Positions 1 through 8,444 are shown, numbered from the stretch's first letter. The stretch is 64,000 nt of DNA from Clostridium transplantifaecale (GCF_900626075.1 NZ_UYZY01000003.1:248001-312000); one strand, 5' to 3'. Made by a program: numbers and translations. The notes: a model not told the origin generated them from the letters alone.

Positions 1-334
1 TTTGGAACAGAAAGTTTCTTACAGATTCTGACAGATTGGCAATCGTGCCATCTGTTTTAGGTCTTGAGATATCCGGGGAACGTGTTCCCGGCCGGACTGA
101 ACCAGGTCTGGTGACATGGGGTGTTTTAACGTCGTCAGTATCAGAATCATTGCTAAAACTGTTTTGCATCAGAGGCAGAATATTCTGCTGCAGCAGTTCC
201 AAGTCATGAACCGCTTCCGCATACGCATATTTTTCGGCAGCATGCCGGAAAATCAGGCAAGAAAGCGGCGGCAGCAACAGCAGTACAATCATTGTTGGCA
301 ACAGGATATGGCAAAAGATAGTTTGCTTTTTCAC
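1..334 (-). CDS. Sensor histidine kinase, N-terminal part only (cut by window edge)
   Basis: The reading frame runs off the left edge, so only about 111 N-terminal residues are visible. It starts with GTG overlapping the TGA stop of the response regulator (GTGA), with an AGAGGAGGA ribosome site just upstream. Residues 7-28 form a hydrophobic segment (ILLPTMIVLLLLPPLSCLIF), followed by an extracytoplasmic stretch rich in Thr, Pro, Ser and Arg. No catalytic domain is in view. The call as a membrane sensor kinase rests on translational coupling to the OmpR-type regulator and on the N-terminal membrane anchor; it is an inference, but this gene order is usual for such pairs. Confidence 0.7.
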   Translation of the reverse strand, partial: MKKQTIFCHILLPTMIVLLLLPPLSCLIFRHAAEKYAYAEAVHDLELLQQNILPLMQNSFSNDSDTDDVKTPHVTRPGSVRPGTRSPDISRPKTDGTIANLSESVRNFLFQ

Positions 335-1035
335 ATCACATCCTCCTCTAATGCAAGCCGGAATCCAAAACCCCAAACCGTTTCAATACGAATATTACTC
401 TGTCTCGCCCGTAGCTTGCGTCTGAGCCGTTTAACCAAATCGTCCGCAGCACGGGTGTCGGACTGCCAGTCCATCTTCCACAATGTCTGTAAAAGTTCAT
501 CACGGCTGACCGCCCGCTCCTGATGCATAATCATATACGAGAGAAAATCGAATTCCGTAGGCGTCAGGGTCAGCGGTTCATGGTTCAGTACCGCTGTGTG
601 CAGATTGGGAGAAAGTGTCAACGTGCCAAAGGCAAGCTCGCATGGAACGATTCCATCTTTCAATGCCTTTTGGCTCCGCCGCAGAAGGGCCCGGACTCTG
701 GCAACCAGTTCCTGCGGGAGGAACGGCTTAATCAGGTAATCATCGCTTCCGAGCGTGAGGCCGGTCACCCGGTCAAAAGGACTGTCTTTGGCTGAAACAA
801 TGATAATAGGCAGATCGGAGTTTTCCTGGCGCAGTTGTGAACAAATGCTTAAGCCATCCGTACCGGGCATCATAATATCCAGCATCACTAAATCCGGCAG
901 TGAGTGTTTGCATGCTGACAATAAGGCATCTCCGTCCGAAAAAGTCTGAACCGAAAAACCTTCTTGTGAAAGAAAAAGAGCAATCAGGTCACGGATATTT
1001 TTTTCGTCATCTGCGAGATATATGGATTGAGGCAT
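331..1035 (-). CDS. OmpR/PhoB-type response regulator
   Basis: This 234-residue DNA-binding response regulator has a receiver domain at residues 1-120, with the acidic pair at D9-D10, phospho-acceptor D53 in the MLDIMMPG motif, and the conserved lysine in LIKPF. A winged-helix Trans_reg_C domain follows at about 135-230 and ends with the typical VWGFGFRL strand. The ATG has a good AGGAGGT ribosome site. It is translationally coupled to the downstream kinase (GTGA overlap) and divergent from the glycine-repeat gene at 1217, which is therefore a plausible target. The family is certain; the signal is unknown. Confidence 0.93.
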   Translation of the reverse strand: MPQSIYLADDEKNIRDLIALFLSQEGFSVQTFSDGDALLSACKHSLPDLVMLDIMMPGTDGLSICSQLRQENSDLPIIIVSAKDSPFDRVTGLTLGSDDYLIKPFLPQELVARVRALLRRSQKALKDGIVPCELAFGTLTLSPNLHTAVLNHEPLTLTPTEFDFLSYMIMHQERAVSRDELLQTLWKMDWQSDTRAADDLVKRLRRKLRARQSNIRIETVWGFGFRLALEEDVM

Positions 1036-1158
1036 AACACACCTCCTTCATTCTTTAGAGTTTTGTATATGATTATGATAGCATTTTGCGTACCGAAGGT
1101 AAAGAGCTGCCGCAGGATTGCCGCAGTTTCACCCTCGTATCGCACGGACGGTTTCTAT

Positions 1159-1164
1159 TATAAT
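1159..1164 (+). promoter_or_regulatory. -10 element (TATAAT) of the glycine-repeat gene
   Basis: A perfect TATAAT lies 53 bp before the ATG at 1217. No recognisable -35 hexamer stands 16-18 bp upstream. That fits a promoter needing an activator, possibly the divergent response regulator; this part is inference. Confidence 0.5.
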
Positions 1165-1216
1165 ACGCTCATAGAACAGCCAGGCGTTCTAAAATAAAAT
1201 ATAAGGAGACTTTACT

Positions 1217-1627
1217 ATGAAGATGATTAAGAAAGTGAGTTCTTTAGCAATCGCGGCAGTTATGTGTGCCACAATGGCTCCGACAGCCTTTGCGGCAACC
1301 GCTGACGGAGCATACGAAGAAACCGCCATTGTGCTGGAAGAAGGATTGAAAAACGGGTATGTCAATGGTGTAGTGGGCGGAATGAAGAATGGGTATGTCA
1401 ATGGCGCAGCGGAGGGAATGAAAGACGGCCTTAAGGACGGCCTTAGAAACGGCCTGTCAAAAGGGCTTGTTAATGGCGCAGCCAATGGAATGGCAGGCGG
1501 AATGAAGAATGGGTATGTTAACGGTGCAGCAGATGGCATGAAAGGCGGTCTCAAGGACGGACTCAAAGGCGGTTTGCTTAACAACCTCGTAAACGGAGAT
1601 ATTAATGGCGTGGTAAATAATGAGTAA
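1217..1627 (+). CDS. Secreted GX3 tetrapeptide-repeat protein
   Basis: This 136-residue protein has a signal peptide (KK, then a hydrophobic core, cleavage likely after TAFA at about residue 26). The rest is a strict four-residue repeat: glycine stands at every fourth position from residue 43 to 131, broken only at 123 (Asn), in units such as NGYV, NGAA, EGMK, DGLK. A longer 40-residue period is laid on top: the block GGMKNGYVNGAA recurs at 54 and 94. AAGGAG precedes the ATG. Repeated GxxxG spacing is known from glycine zippers in membrane helices and from the deca-GX3 pattern of Yae1-like proteins. I cannot show homology to either. It sits divergent from a two-component system and ends at a strong terminator. 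Function unknown. Confidence 0.85.
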   Translation: MKMIKKVSSLAIAAVMCATMAPTAFAATADGAYEETAIVLEEGLKNGYVNGVVGGMKNGYVNGAAEGMKDGLKDGLRNGLSKGLVNGAANGMAGGMKNGYVNGAADGMKGGLKDGLKGGLLNNLVNGDINGVVNNE

Positions 1628-1678
1628 TTGTATGATACGAGAACGGAAAATTCATCAATCAAATTTAGAGAGGGAAGT

Positions 1679-1712
1679 GGGACAGAATTAAATCTGTCCC
1701 GCTTTTACTTTT
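1679..1712 (+). terminator. Rho-independent terminator after the GX3-repeat gene
   Basis: Stem GGGACAGA / TCTGTCCC (1679-1686 and 1693-1700) with a 6-nt loop, followed by a T-rich tract. Confidence 0.85.
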
Positions 1713-1723
1713 ATTGAGTGGCA

Positions 1724-1894
1724 ATGAAAAGTTCGCGAAGCATGCTTTTCGTTGTCACCAAACGGCGCCGCCATTTTCCCATGCTCATTCTCAGACAGCT
1801 TCCGGTTACGTGGAAATGGATGGTGGAGTTATACAGTTTGCTTGGTAAGCAGGAAAAAGTTTTATTAAAAATGAGACGCAGAGAAGCGGCATAA
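1724..1894 (+). CDS. Doubtful 56-residue ORF
   Basis: An open frame begins MKSSRSMLFVVTKRRRHF and ends QEKVLLKMRRREAA. It has no ribosome site (the preceding bases are the terminator tail) and no family I recognise. It may be a remnant or chance. Apart from this frame, 1713-1938 holds nothing I can support. Confidence 0.15.
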   Translation: MKSSRSMLFVVTKRRRHFPMLILRQLPVTWKWMVELYSLLGKQEKVLLKMRRREAA

Positions 1895-1938
1895 CCTGTT
1901 TTTTATTAGACGCGGGCTATGTCAAAGTTGTGATGTTG

Positions 1939-1947
1939 TGCTATAAT
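1939..1947 (+). promoter_or_regulatory. Extended -10 promoter of the diguanylate cyclase gene
   Basis: The sequence TGCTATAAT is an extended -10 element 71 bp upstream of the ATG at 2018. No good -35 hexamer is visible, which is acceptable for extended -10 promoters. Confidence 0.5.
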
Positions 1948-2017
1948 ACAAATTACAAAATGATGTGCAGAGTTTAGAATATGAATTTTGCATAACAAAT
2001 ATAGAAAAGGAAGAACT

Positions 2018-3214
2018 ATGATAGATACTATTTCTGCACTCATTGATCTATGCGTCATAATGTTTGATTTGATGGTATTTACCCGCATGATTACTTTGAA
2101 AAAAGATACTTCAATTGTTAAGATAATTATGTATAGCGGTTGTGCCTTGATAGTTGCGGCATACTTTATTGCGGCATATGTCATCCATGTTCCATCTTCA
2201 ATTGCATCAGCATTTTGTATGAGTATTCCAAGCCTTTTGTTCTTTTTTATACTTTCCCAATATAAAGACGCGCGATTTTTTCTTACTTTCTGTTTCGTAG
2301 ATTCCGTTACATTGATTCTGGCCTTCTTAGCCAGATATATAACGATCAGTACAGGTGCTTTGGGAAATGTAATTACACTGTTTCTTTTAATTGGTCTATT
2401 AGTTTTTATCTTTATAATCGGCCATACCTACTTCAGCCAATATAGAAGACTTTTAGAATATGTGGAGACTGGCTGGAGAGCAATGATGGTGTCAACTGTA
2501 TTAATCTATTTTGCGTTGGTTTTTCTGGCAATTTATCCGGAGCCATTGGTGAATCGTGTAGAATATATGCCGGTTTACCTGGTTTTTTCTGTTGTAGTCT
2601 TATCTTGTTATGTGGTTTTTATTACATCCGTTGTAAAAACGAGTAAAATCTATGAGCAGAGTAAACAATTGCAGCAGGAGTGGAAATGGCATAAAATTGC
2701 ATATGTTGACGGATTAACAGGCTGTGCAAATCGGATGGCATATATTGAAAAAATAAATGAATTAGAAAGAAACTCGTTAACGGATCATCTGATTTGCATT
2801 CTTGTATTTGACATTGATAACTTTAAAAAAGTGAATGATAGAAAGGGGCATATGGCAGGGGATATTTTATTGCAGCAAGTGGCAGATATCCTTATGAATA
2901 CATTTCAAAGTGAAACCATTAGCGTTTATCGAATAGGGGGAGATGAATTTGTAGTGATTGCGTCAGATTTGTCAGAAAAGGAGATTAACAGTAAGCTGCA
3001 AGAAGCAGAAAATGCGGTTAGTATTCTACAAGAAGATATCCCAGTAACTCTTTCTTCCGGCTACGCATATGTTAATCCGGAAAATAACAATGCAATGGAA
3101 ACGGCTTTTGAACAGGCCGACAATATGATGTATACATATAAACGGCAGAAAAAAATATCTTGTCCTGGAAATGAAAACAGCAGTAACTATCCAGACGAAA
3201 AAGATAAAGGGTAA
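2018..3214 (+). CDS. Membrane diguanylate cyclase (GGDEF)
   Basis: The start is the ATG preceded by AAAGGAAG, giving 398 residues. The N-terminal half (to about residue 210) is a run of six or seven hydrophobic helices and probably a membrane sensor domain. A GGDEF domain follows from about 230 (DGLTGCANR) with an intact YRIGGDEF active-site loop, so it should make c-di-GMP from two GTP. There is no RxxD inhibitory site five residues before GGDEF, so product inhibition through that site is not expected. The gene is visibly more AT-rich than its neighbours, which may point to separate ancestry. It stands alone under its own promoter. Confidence 0.9.
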   Translation: MIDTISALIDLCVIMFDLMVFTRMITLKKDTSIVKIIMYSGCALIVAAYFIAAYVIHVPSSIASAFCMSIPSLLFFFILSQYKDARFFLTFCFVDSVTLILAFLARYITISTGALGNVITLFLLIGLLVFIFIIGHTYFSQYRRLLEYVETGWRAMMVSTVLIYFALVFLAIYPEPLVNRVEYMPVYLVFSVVVLSCYVVFITSVVKTSKIYEQSKQLQQEWKWHKIAYVDGLTGCANRMAYIEKINELERNSLTDHLICILVFDIDNFKKVNDRKGHMAGDILLQQVADILMNTFQSETISVYRIGGDEFVVIASDLSEKEINSKLQEAENAVSILQEDIPVTLSSGYAYVNPENNNAMETAFEQADNMMYTYKRQKKISCPGNENSSNYPDEKDKG

Positions 3215-3308
3215 TAAATGAGCATATGAAGAAAAAAACGAGACAAAAATCAACCGAGAAAACAGGCCGATTTATGCCTCGTTTAAAAAGCGGAGCTTTG
3301 ATATAGTT

Positions 3309-4061
3309 TTACTCTTCCATGATATCGTAACGCCGTTTCCCCTTGGAAATGGACTTATACTCAATAGCCTCGGCGGGGCATCCACAGATGCAGGCCATAC
3401 AGTGGGTACAGTTTCCCTTCCATACAGGCTTTCCCTCCGCCATATCGATGTTATTTAAAGGGCACCGCTTTGCACATTTGCCGCAGGAGACGCAGGCATC
3501 CGAGACTGTAAAGCCTTTGTCCTTGATATAAAAACGGTAATAGAGCGGATTGAACGGTCCGCTGATGAAGCGGCCTAAAAGAGAAACCGGCGTTTTAGGG
3601 AACGGTTTGCCCAGGCTGATCTGACTGGCCAGTCTGGAAAAGACCGGCTTCGCCCGGGCGATCATGGATGCGCATTCGCTCTCACTGGGCGCTGCGGATA
3701 AGGCGATGTAGTTTTCCGGCATTTGCGCGGACGCAAGACCCTGGTAGATTAAACCGGTTTCTGCGCACAGCTTTGCGGCGTAGCCCGCTGCGTTCCCCTG
3801 GGTGCCGCCGCCTCGGGTCAGGACAAAGTAGGCGTTTTGATTCCCCTCAAACCTGGTGGCACGAATCCACTGTGCCACCACTTTGGGGATACGCCAGGCG
3901 TAAATTGGCGCAACAAATACCAGAGGACGTTCCGATTGGAACGTCTTTTTTTCGCCCTTTTTCAGGCAGTGGTTAATAGAAACCATTTCATCGTTAAGCT
4001 CCGCCGCTATCTGCTTTGCCGCGAGCTGGCTGTTGCCGGTGCCGCTGAAATAGAAAATCAT
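3309..4061 (-). CDS. EFR1-type ferredoxin-flavodoxin protein
   Basis: The 250-residue protein joins an N-terminal flavodoxin-like domain (FMN phosphate loop FSGTGNS at the very start) to a C-terminal domain with two [4Fe-4S] clusters: CVSCGKCAKRCP at about 190 and CTHCMACICGCP at about 218. It should be a cytoplasmic electron carrier of anaerobes; its partners are unknown. The ATG follows an AGGAGG site. It lies 14 bp after the TetR gene and is probably co-transcribed with it. Confidence 0.9.
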   Translation of the reverse strand: MIFYFSGTGNSQLAAKQIAAELNDEMVSINHCLKKGEKKTFQSERPLVFVAPIYAWRIPKVVAQWIRATRFEGNQNAYFVLTRGGGTQGNAAGYAAKLCAETGLIYQGLASAQMPENYIALSAAPSESECASMIARAKPVFSRLASQISLGKPFPKTPVSLLGRFISGPFNPLYYRFYIKDKGFTVSDACVSCGKCAKRCPLNNIDMAEGKPVWKGNCTHCMACICGCPAEAIEYKSISKGKRRYDIMEE

Positions 4062-4075
4062 ATCAATATCCTCCT

Positions 4076-4654
4076 TTATTTTTGGTCAATTCCGCTGACC
4101 ATCTGCGCTAAATATTCCTTTGCCTGTGTCTTGGAACACGCTTCTTTATCGAGGTATTTCCACTCCAGGATAAGCAGGATCACCTGGCTATAAAGGTTTG
4201 CGGCCATCTTTTGCGGCACCTTAAAGCGGTGGGAATCCGAATTGTCCTGAAAGGCCGCCGACATATTGGACAGCAGATAAAACCGGATCTGATTGATGAG
4301 ATATAAATTGGGCGGGTTATTCTTTAGGATCGCCTGCACGGTCTCTATGTTTTCATCTAAAAAATCAAAGCAGTTCTCCATCAGTGTGTCCATCCGCTGC
4401 ACACAGGTTATTCCGTCCTGATAGCCGCTGTCCAGCCGGTCACGGACGGTCATGAAGCAATATTCCAAAAGGTCGTATTTGTCATCAAAGTAATTATAGA
4501 AAGTAGCCCGGGGCAGCATGGCCATTTCACACAGCTCTCCAACAGCAATCTCCTCAAAGGATTTTTTGCAGAGCAGAGACTGCATTGCGTTCTGGAGGGA
4601 AAACAGGGTGCGGCTTGCTCCGATGGTCATCTTTTTTGATAAGTCATATTTCAT
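4076..4654 (-). CDS. TetR/AcrR family transcriptional regulator
   Basis: I chose the ATG at 4654 (MKYDLSKKM) because AAAGGAG stands 9 bp before it; a longer frame from 4726 has no ribosome site. The 192-residue protein has a TetR-type HTH at about residues 10-60, including the LPRATFYNYFDDKYDLLEYC recognition-helix signature. The ligand domain resembles the TetR_C groups of Firmicutes. It is followed at once by the EFR1 gene, which it probably controls along with itself. Confidence 0.9.
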   Translation of the reverse strand: MKYDLSKKMTIGASRTLFSLQNAMQSLLCKKSFEEIAVGELCEMAMLPRATFYNYFDDKYDLLEYCFMTVRDRLDSGYQDGITCVQRMDTLMENCFDFLDENIETVQAILKNNPPNLYLINQIRFYLLSNMSAAFQDNSDSHRFKVPQKMAANLYSQVILLILEWKYLDKEACSKTQAKEYLAQMVSGIDQK

Positions 4655-4837
4655 GTTTTGTATCTCCTTTGACAAATTTTTATTTTTGTCTAAATATATA
4701 CAATTGCTTTGTTTTATCAGTTGCATTCCTTCAAAAGCTATTATAGACTACAAATGAAATTTAGACAAGTGCAAAAATATAAACTTGTGTAGAATATTTT
4801 GTCAGAACAAATTTAGCCCTCTTAATTGTGAAGTGTT

Positions 4838-5002
4838 ATGTGGCTCAGAGACAGACGAGACGAATGTATTATGTGCGGTCACTGCGTTGCTGTGTGCCCG
4901 AAAGCTGCCGTTTCCATGACAGGCTTTGACGAGCCGCCGATTGAAATTGATGAGCCAACTGTTTTAGATCCGCTCCAGTTGTTGAAGGCTATCCGAACGT
5001 GA
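4838..5002 (+). pseudogene. Fragment of a ferredoxin-nitroreductase-type protein
   Basis: The frame encodes 54 residues with one [4Fe-4S] motif (CIMCGHCVAVCP) followed by LDPLQLLKAIRT and then a stop. In ferredoxin-domain nitroreductases the DPxQLLxAIRxRRS stretch leads straight into the flavin domain. Here the protein ends exactly at that point and the next bases belong to an unrelated reading frame. The N-terminal portion is also short. I read it as a decayed fragment. Confidence 0.6.
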
Positions 5003-5061
5003 ATTACCGCCGCACCGCGCAGAAAGATCCGGCGGTTGTGCTGCTGGCTATGCTGGTTGTA

Positions 5062-5268
5062 CGCCGTAAGATGGAAGGAAAGCCTGCAATACAGTTAAAC
5101 GCCAAGGCGCTCGGGACTGCGGCGCTTAGCGCCTTTGGGGCTCTGGCGCTTGGTGTCGGGATGTGCTTGACAATGGTATGGGGCATGCTGGTGCAGGGGA
5201 TCATTGTGGGAATTATCGGAATAATACTGCTTCTTTCTTTGATTCCAATCTGCCGGGGGTTAAAGTAA
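5062..5268 (+). pseudogene. Fragment of a small membrane protein, paralogue of the gene at 7303
   Basis: The segment from RRKMEGK to the stop matches in order the membrane core of the 124-residue protein at 7303: compare GVGMCLTMVW here with GIGMCCTMVW there, preceded in both by an Ala/Leu/Gly-rich helix. The N-terminal acidic region is missing and the C-terminal end is altered (PICRGLK). The frame is continuous with non-homologous codons upstream (from 4999), so this is a broken copy joined to other debris. Confidence 0.55.
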
Positions 5269-5279
5269 GATGGCCTAAA

Positions 5280-5462
5280 ATGGGCCGTATCTACTTAAAT
5301 ATTGCTCTTACCGGAACCGTAGAGCGGGAAGATGCCGTCTATATTTATCCCGAGGCAGCCGGTACGGTAACAGATGTTTTTGTTAAAGCAGGGGATAGCG
5401 TCACACAAGGGCAAGAAATTTTAACAATTCTCAAACAAAAGGTATGGTATACTTTTATGTGA
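5280..5462 (+). pseudogene. Fragment of an HlyD/MacA-type efflux adaptor
   Basis: The 60 codons encode a biotinyl-lipoyl-like barrel typical of efflux periplasmic-adaptor proteins (ALTGTVEREDAVYIYPEAAG, then TVTDVFVKAGDSVTQGQEIL). Both the membrane anchor and the rest of the adaptor are absent, and the frame ends in VWYTFM. It lies directly before a two-component system, so it may be what is left of an efflux operon that this system once regulated. Confidence 0.6.
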
Positions 5463-5502
5463 AACATTGCCATATGCAGATGATGGGAAGGAGATACGTA
5501 AA

Positions 5503-6174
5503 ATGGTCCATATCCTGATTGTGGAGGATGATTCTAAACTGAATCAGTTCGTCTGTTCTTATTTGAATAACAACGGTTTTATGGCAACGGGCTGTTTGAG
5601 TGCCCAGGAGGCCTACGATGAAATGTATAACACACTTTATGATTTAATTATATCGGATATTATGATGCCGGGGATTGACGGATTTGAGTTTGCCAGGACG
5701 GTCAGGCAGGTGAACAGTACGATTCCGATTCTGTTTATGTCCGCAAAGGACGATTTAACCTCAAAACAAAAAGGGTTTCAATTTGGGATTGATGATTACA
5801 TGGTGAAACCGATTGAGGTGGAGGAACTGCTGCTGCGCGTCCGCGCCCTTCTCCGCAGGGCTAATATTGAGGTGGAGCGGAAACTGGCGGTCGGCAACCT
5901 GCTGCTGGACGCGGATGCAGTGACTGCTGTTATTAATGGGGCAGAGATTCCGGTTACAACAAGAGAATTTAATATTTTGTATAAGCTTCTGTCTTATCCC
6001 AATAAAACATTTTCAAGAGGGCAATTGATGGATGAATTCTGGGGCCTGGAGAGTGATATCGGGCTGAGGGCGGTTGACGTATATATCACCGGAATCCGTA
6101 AGAAATTTTCCTCATGTGACGGTTTTATACTGAAGACGGTCCGCGGACTTGGATACAAGGCGGTGCTGCGATGA
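5503..6174 (+). CDS. OmpR-type response regulator
   Basis: The ATG follows GGAAGGAG and gives 223 residues. The receiver domain has phospho-acceptor D52 in ISDIMMPG and ends with the conserved MVKPIE lysine. The winged-helix output domain is at about 125-222, ending VRGLGYKAVLR. The stop overlaps the kinase start (ATGA), so the pair is translationally coupled. The target may include the small membrane gene at 7303 or the decayed efflux gene upstream; this is context only. Confidence 0.95.
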   Translation: MVHILIVEDDSKLNQFVCSYLNNNGFMATGCLSAQEAYDEMYNTLYDLIISDIMMPGIDGFEFARTVRQVNSTIPILFMSAKDDLTSKQKGFQFGIDDYMVKPIEVEELLLRVRALLRRANIEVERKLAVGNLLLDADAVTAVINGAEIPVTTREFNILYKLLSYPNKTFSRGQLMDEFWGLESDIGLRAVDVYITGIRKKFSSCDGFILKTVRGLGYKAVLR

Positions 6175-7256
6175 AGGAAAAGCCGGCAGAATTAAGCTAT
6201 AAACGAAGTTTATTTTCAATAAAATCATATATATTCTATTTCCTTATCATTGCGTCGGCTATCACCTGCTGTATTCTGCTGTTTTTGAACCATCTTGAAG
6301 TAGAGTATGGAAGTGTTTATGAAAGCGGTAAACTTACTGCAATGAATGTAATCCTGATCAGTCTGATAGTTACCGTGTTAGACGGCATCTACCGAAAAAT
6401 AACACTGGAGTATCCGATGAAACGGATTCTGAAAGCTTCGCAAAAAATGATAGAAGGCGATTTTTCCGTCAGGATTCCTCTGTCACACAATTATGACAGT
6501 ACCAATGAGCTGGACGTTTTAACAGAAAATTTTAATCGAATCGCCGAAGAACTCTCAAGTGTGGAGACACTCCGTACTGATTTTGTTTCTAATGTTTCCC
6601 ATGAAATAAAGACCCCTCTGTCCGTCATTCAAAATTATGCGGCCTTATTGCAGGATACCGATATACCGGATGAGAACAAGAGAGAATATGCAGGGGCGAT
6701 TGTGGATGCGTGCCGAAGGCTGACCGGGCTTATTACCAATATTCTAAAGCTGAATAAGCTGGAGAATCAACAAATTTTTCCGGAGGCAAGGGAGTTTGAT
6801 CTCAACACGCAGCTGTCGGAATGTATGATACGTCTGGATGATGTGCTGGAACGGATGGATTTGGATCTGGAAACCGATTTAGAGGAACGGGTTAAAGTAA
6901 AATCCGATGAAGAACTGCTTGAACTTGTTTGGAATAACCTTTTATCGAATGCCATAAAATTCACACAGCCGGGAGGAAAAATCAAGGTAAGTTTGAAGCG
7001 GGAAGAAACAGCGGCGGTGATTAAAATATCGGATACCGGCTGCGGAATCAGCAGTGATGTCGGTAAACGGATTTTTGAAAAGTTCTATCAGGGTGACAGC
7101 TCCCACGCCACACAAGGAAATGGTCTGGGGCTTGCTTTGGTAAAGAGAGTCGTCGATATTATCGGAGGCGATATTTCTGTAGAGAGCAAACTGGGAGAGG
7201 GCACCACATTTACCGTGCGGCTGAAGAATATACTGGCTGAAGCACAGCAGCATTAA
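6171..7256 (+). CDS. Membrane sensor histidine kinase
   Basis: This 361-residue HAMP-type kinase has two close membrane helices (about residues 17-38 and 58-76) with a very short outside loop, so it may sense within the membrane or through a partner. A HAMP-like linker follows (to about 130). HisKA carries H144 in FVSNVSHEIKTPL. The HATPase_c domain shows the N box (NNLLSNAIKFT), DTGCGI and GNGLGLALV glycine boxes. It is coupled to the response regulator by a 4-nt overlap. Confidence 0.95.
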   Translation: MKEKPAELSYKRSLFSIKSYIFYFLIIASAITCCILLFLNHLEVEYGSVYESGKLTAMNVILISLIVTVLDGIYRKITLEYPMKRILKASQKMIEGDFSVRIPLSHNYDSTNELDVLTENFNRIAEELSSVETLRTDFVSNVSHEIKTPLSVIQNYAALLQDTDIPDENKREYAGAIVDACRRLTGLITNILKLNKLENQQIFPEAREFDLNTQLSECMIRLDDVLERMDLDLETDLEERVKVKSDEELLELVWNNLLSNAIKFTQPGGKIKVSLKREETAAVIKISDTGCGISSDVGKRIFEKFYQGDSSHATQGNGLGLALVKRVVDIIGGDISVESKLGEGTTFTVRLKNILAEAQQH

Positions 7257-7302
7257 TCGAATCCAGCTTAACGATAACTGTCAAAAATGGAGGTCTGCTT
7301 TT

Positions 7303-7677
7303 ATGGAAGAGAACGAAAAAAACTTCGTATATACTTATTCCGCCAAAGAACAGGAGGAAATCAAACGGATCCGCCAAAAGTATCTGCGTCAGGATGAAAA
7401 TAAAATGGAGCAGCTGAGAAAACTAGATGAAAGCGCCACGAAAAAGGGGACTGTTGTATCATTGGCCGTGGGAACGCTCAGCGCCCTTGTTCTAGGTATC
7501 GGAATGTGCTGTACAATGGTCTGGGCTGACGAACTGTTTATTCCCGGTGTCGGAATTGGAATTGTGGGGATTGCCGGAATCGGAGCGTCATATCCGCTTT
7601 ACAGGGTGATAACAAAAAAACAGCGTGAGAAGCTGGCTCCTAAGATTATGGAGCTCACAAATGAATTGATGAAGTAA
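7303..7677 (+). CDS. Small membrane protein of unknown function
   Basis: The 124-residue protein has a charged N-terminal half (EEIKRIRQKY, KMEQLRKLDESATKKG), then two hydrophobic helices separated by a turn, with the marked motif GIGMCCTMVW between about 66 and 75. A TGGAGG site precedes the ATG. Similar clostridial proteins are, to my memory, annotated in databases as dihydropteridine reductase, which the sequence does not support. A broken copy of the same core lies at 5062, so the family flanks the two-component system on both sides. Confidence 0.8.
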   Translation: MEENEKNFVYTYSAKEQEEIKRIRQKYLRQDENKMEQLRKLDESATKKGTVVSLAVGTLSALVLGIGMCCTMVWADELFIPGVGIGIVGIAGIGASYPLYRVITKKQREKLAPKIMELTNELMK

Positions 7678-7784
7678 CATGTATCAGGTTTTGCCGTATT
7701 AATATCTTTCAAACAAAATCCAGACAAAACGCAAATAACAGTGTGATACATTTCTGTTATCAGTTTTAAAGGAGGAAAGGTTAA

Positions 7785-8306
7785 ATGGCGGAGACGGCGG
7801 ACCGTGAGACAAAGACAATTAAGATTCTGCTAACTAAATATTCGGACTGTATTTCATCGCTTTTGTATTACGTAGGCGGTAAAGGTTATACCCATGCCTC
7901 CATATCCCTGGAGAGCGGGAGGGACAGTGATTTTTACAGTTTCAATTATAATGGCTTTTGTGTGGAAACGGTTGAAAAGCACAGACAGCGGGGAGTCTCA
8001 AAAAGTAAATACTATGAACTTGCAGTTTCTCGGGCAGCATATGAAAGGATTCAGAAGCGTCTGCAATTTTTTAAAGAGCATAAGGAAAAATTTAAATATA
8101 CCCGGCTGGGGGTGCTCTTTTGCCTGCTTCATGTCCCGTTTTGCTGGAAAAATCATTACTTTTGTTCTCAATTTGTAGCTGAGCTGCTGGGAAGCTCAGA
8201 TGAGACAGCGCTGCCGAAGCCGGCAGGTTTATACCTGCCAAATCATTTTCAGCATGAGCTGGAGAGAAATCCGAATCTGATAAAGGTCGGTTACAATATT
8301 ATCTGA
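7785..8306 (+). CDS. Permuted NlpC/P60-like (papain-fold) protein
   Basis: This 173-residue soluble protein has no signal peptide. A histidine comes first (H37 in GYTHASIS) and the cysteine later (C127 in YFCSQFVAELL). That order is typical of circularly permuted NlpC/P60 or YiiX/LRAT-like hydrolases and not of the canonical family. The likely activity is amidase, peptidase or acyltransferase, but the substrate is unknown. The start has an AAAGGAGGAAAGG ribosome site. It stands alone between the second two-component cluster and module A. Confidence 0.7.
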   Translation: MAETADRETKTIKILLTKYSDCISSLLYYVGGKGYTHASISLESGRDSDFYSFNYNGFCVETVEKHRQRGVSKSKYYELAVSRAAYERIQKRLQFFKEHKEKFKYTRLGVLFCLLHVPFCWKNHYFCSQFVAELLGSSDETALPKPAGLYLPNHFQHELERNPNLIKVGYNII

Positions 8307-8444
8307 GAAACGCCGCACAATCTGTCATACAAATAGTGCCGCACAAAAATTTTGGCTAAGATTTTTCTTTAAAACCATTTCAAAATTTCCGGTATTGCTG
8401 TAAAATATTACCAAATAACAATAAGCGGAGAGGGATGATTTGGG

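Noticed and set aside
1189..1662. Long open frame on the minus strand, rich in Pro and Leu
   Set aside because: It is the mirror of the GX3 repeat gene: glycine codons read backwards as proline/alanine codons. No ribosome site, and the + strand frame has a signal peptide and a terminator.
7303..7677. Dihydropteridine reductase
   Set aside because: The label is, from memory, used for similar proteins, but this is a two-helix membrane protein without a nucleotide-binding fold.
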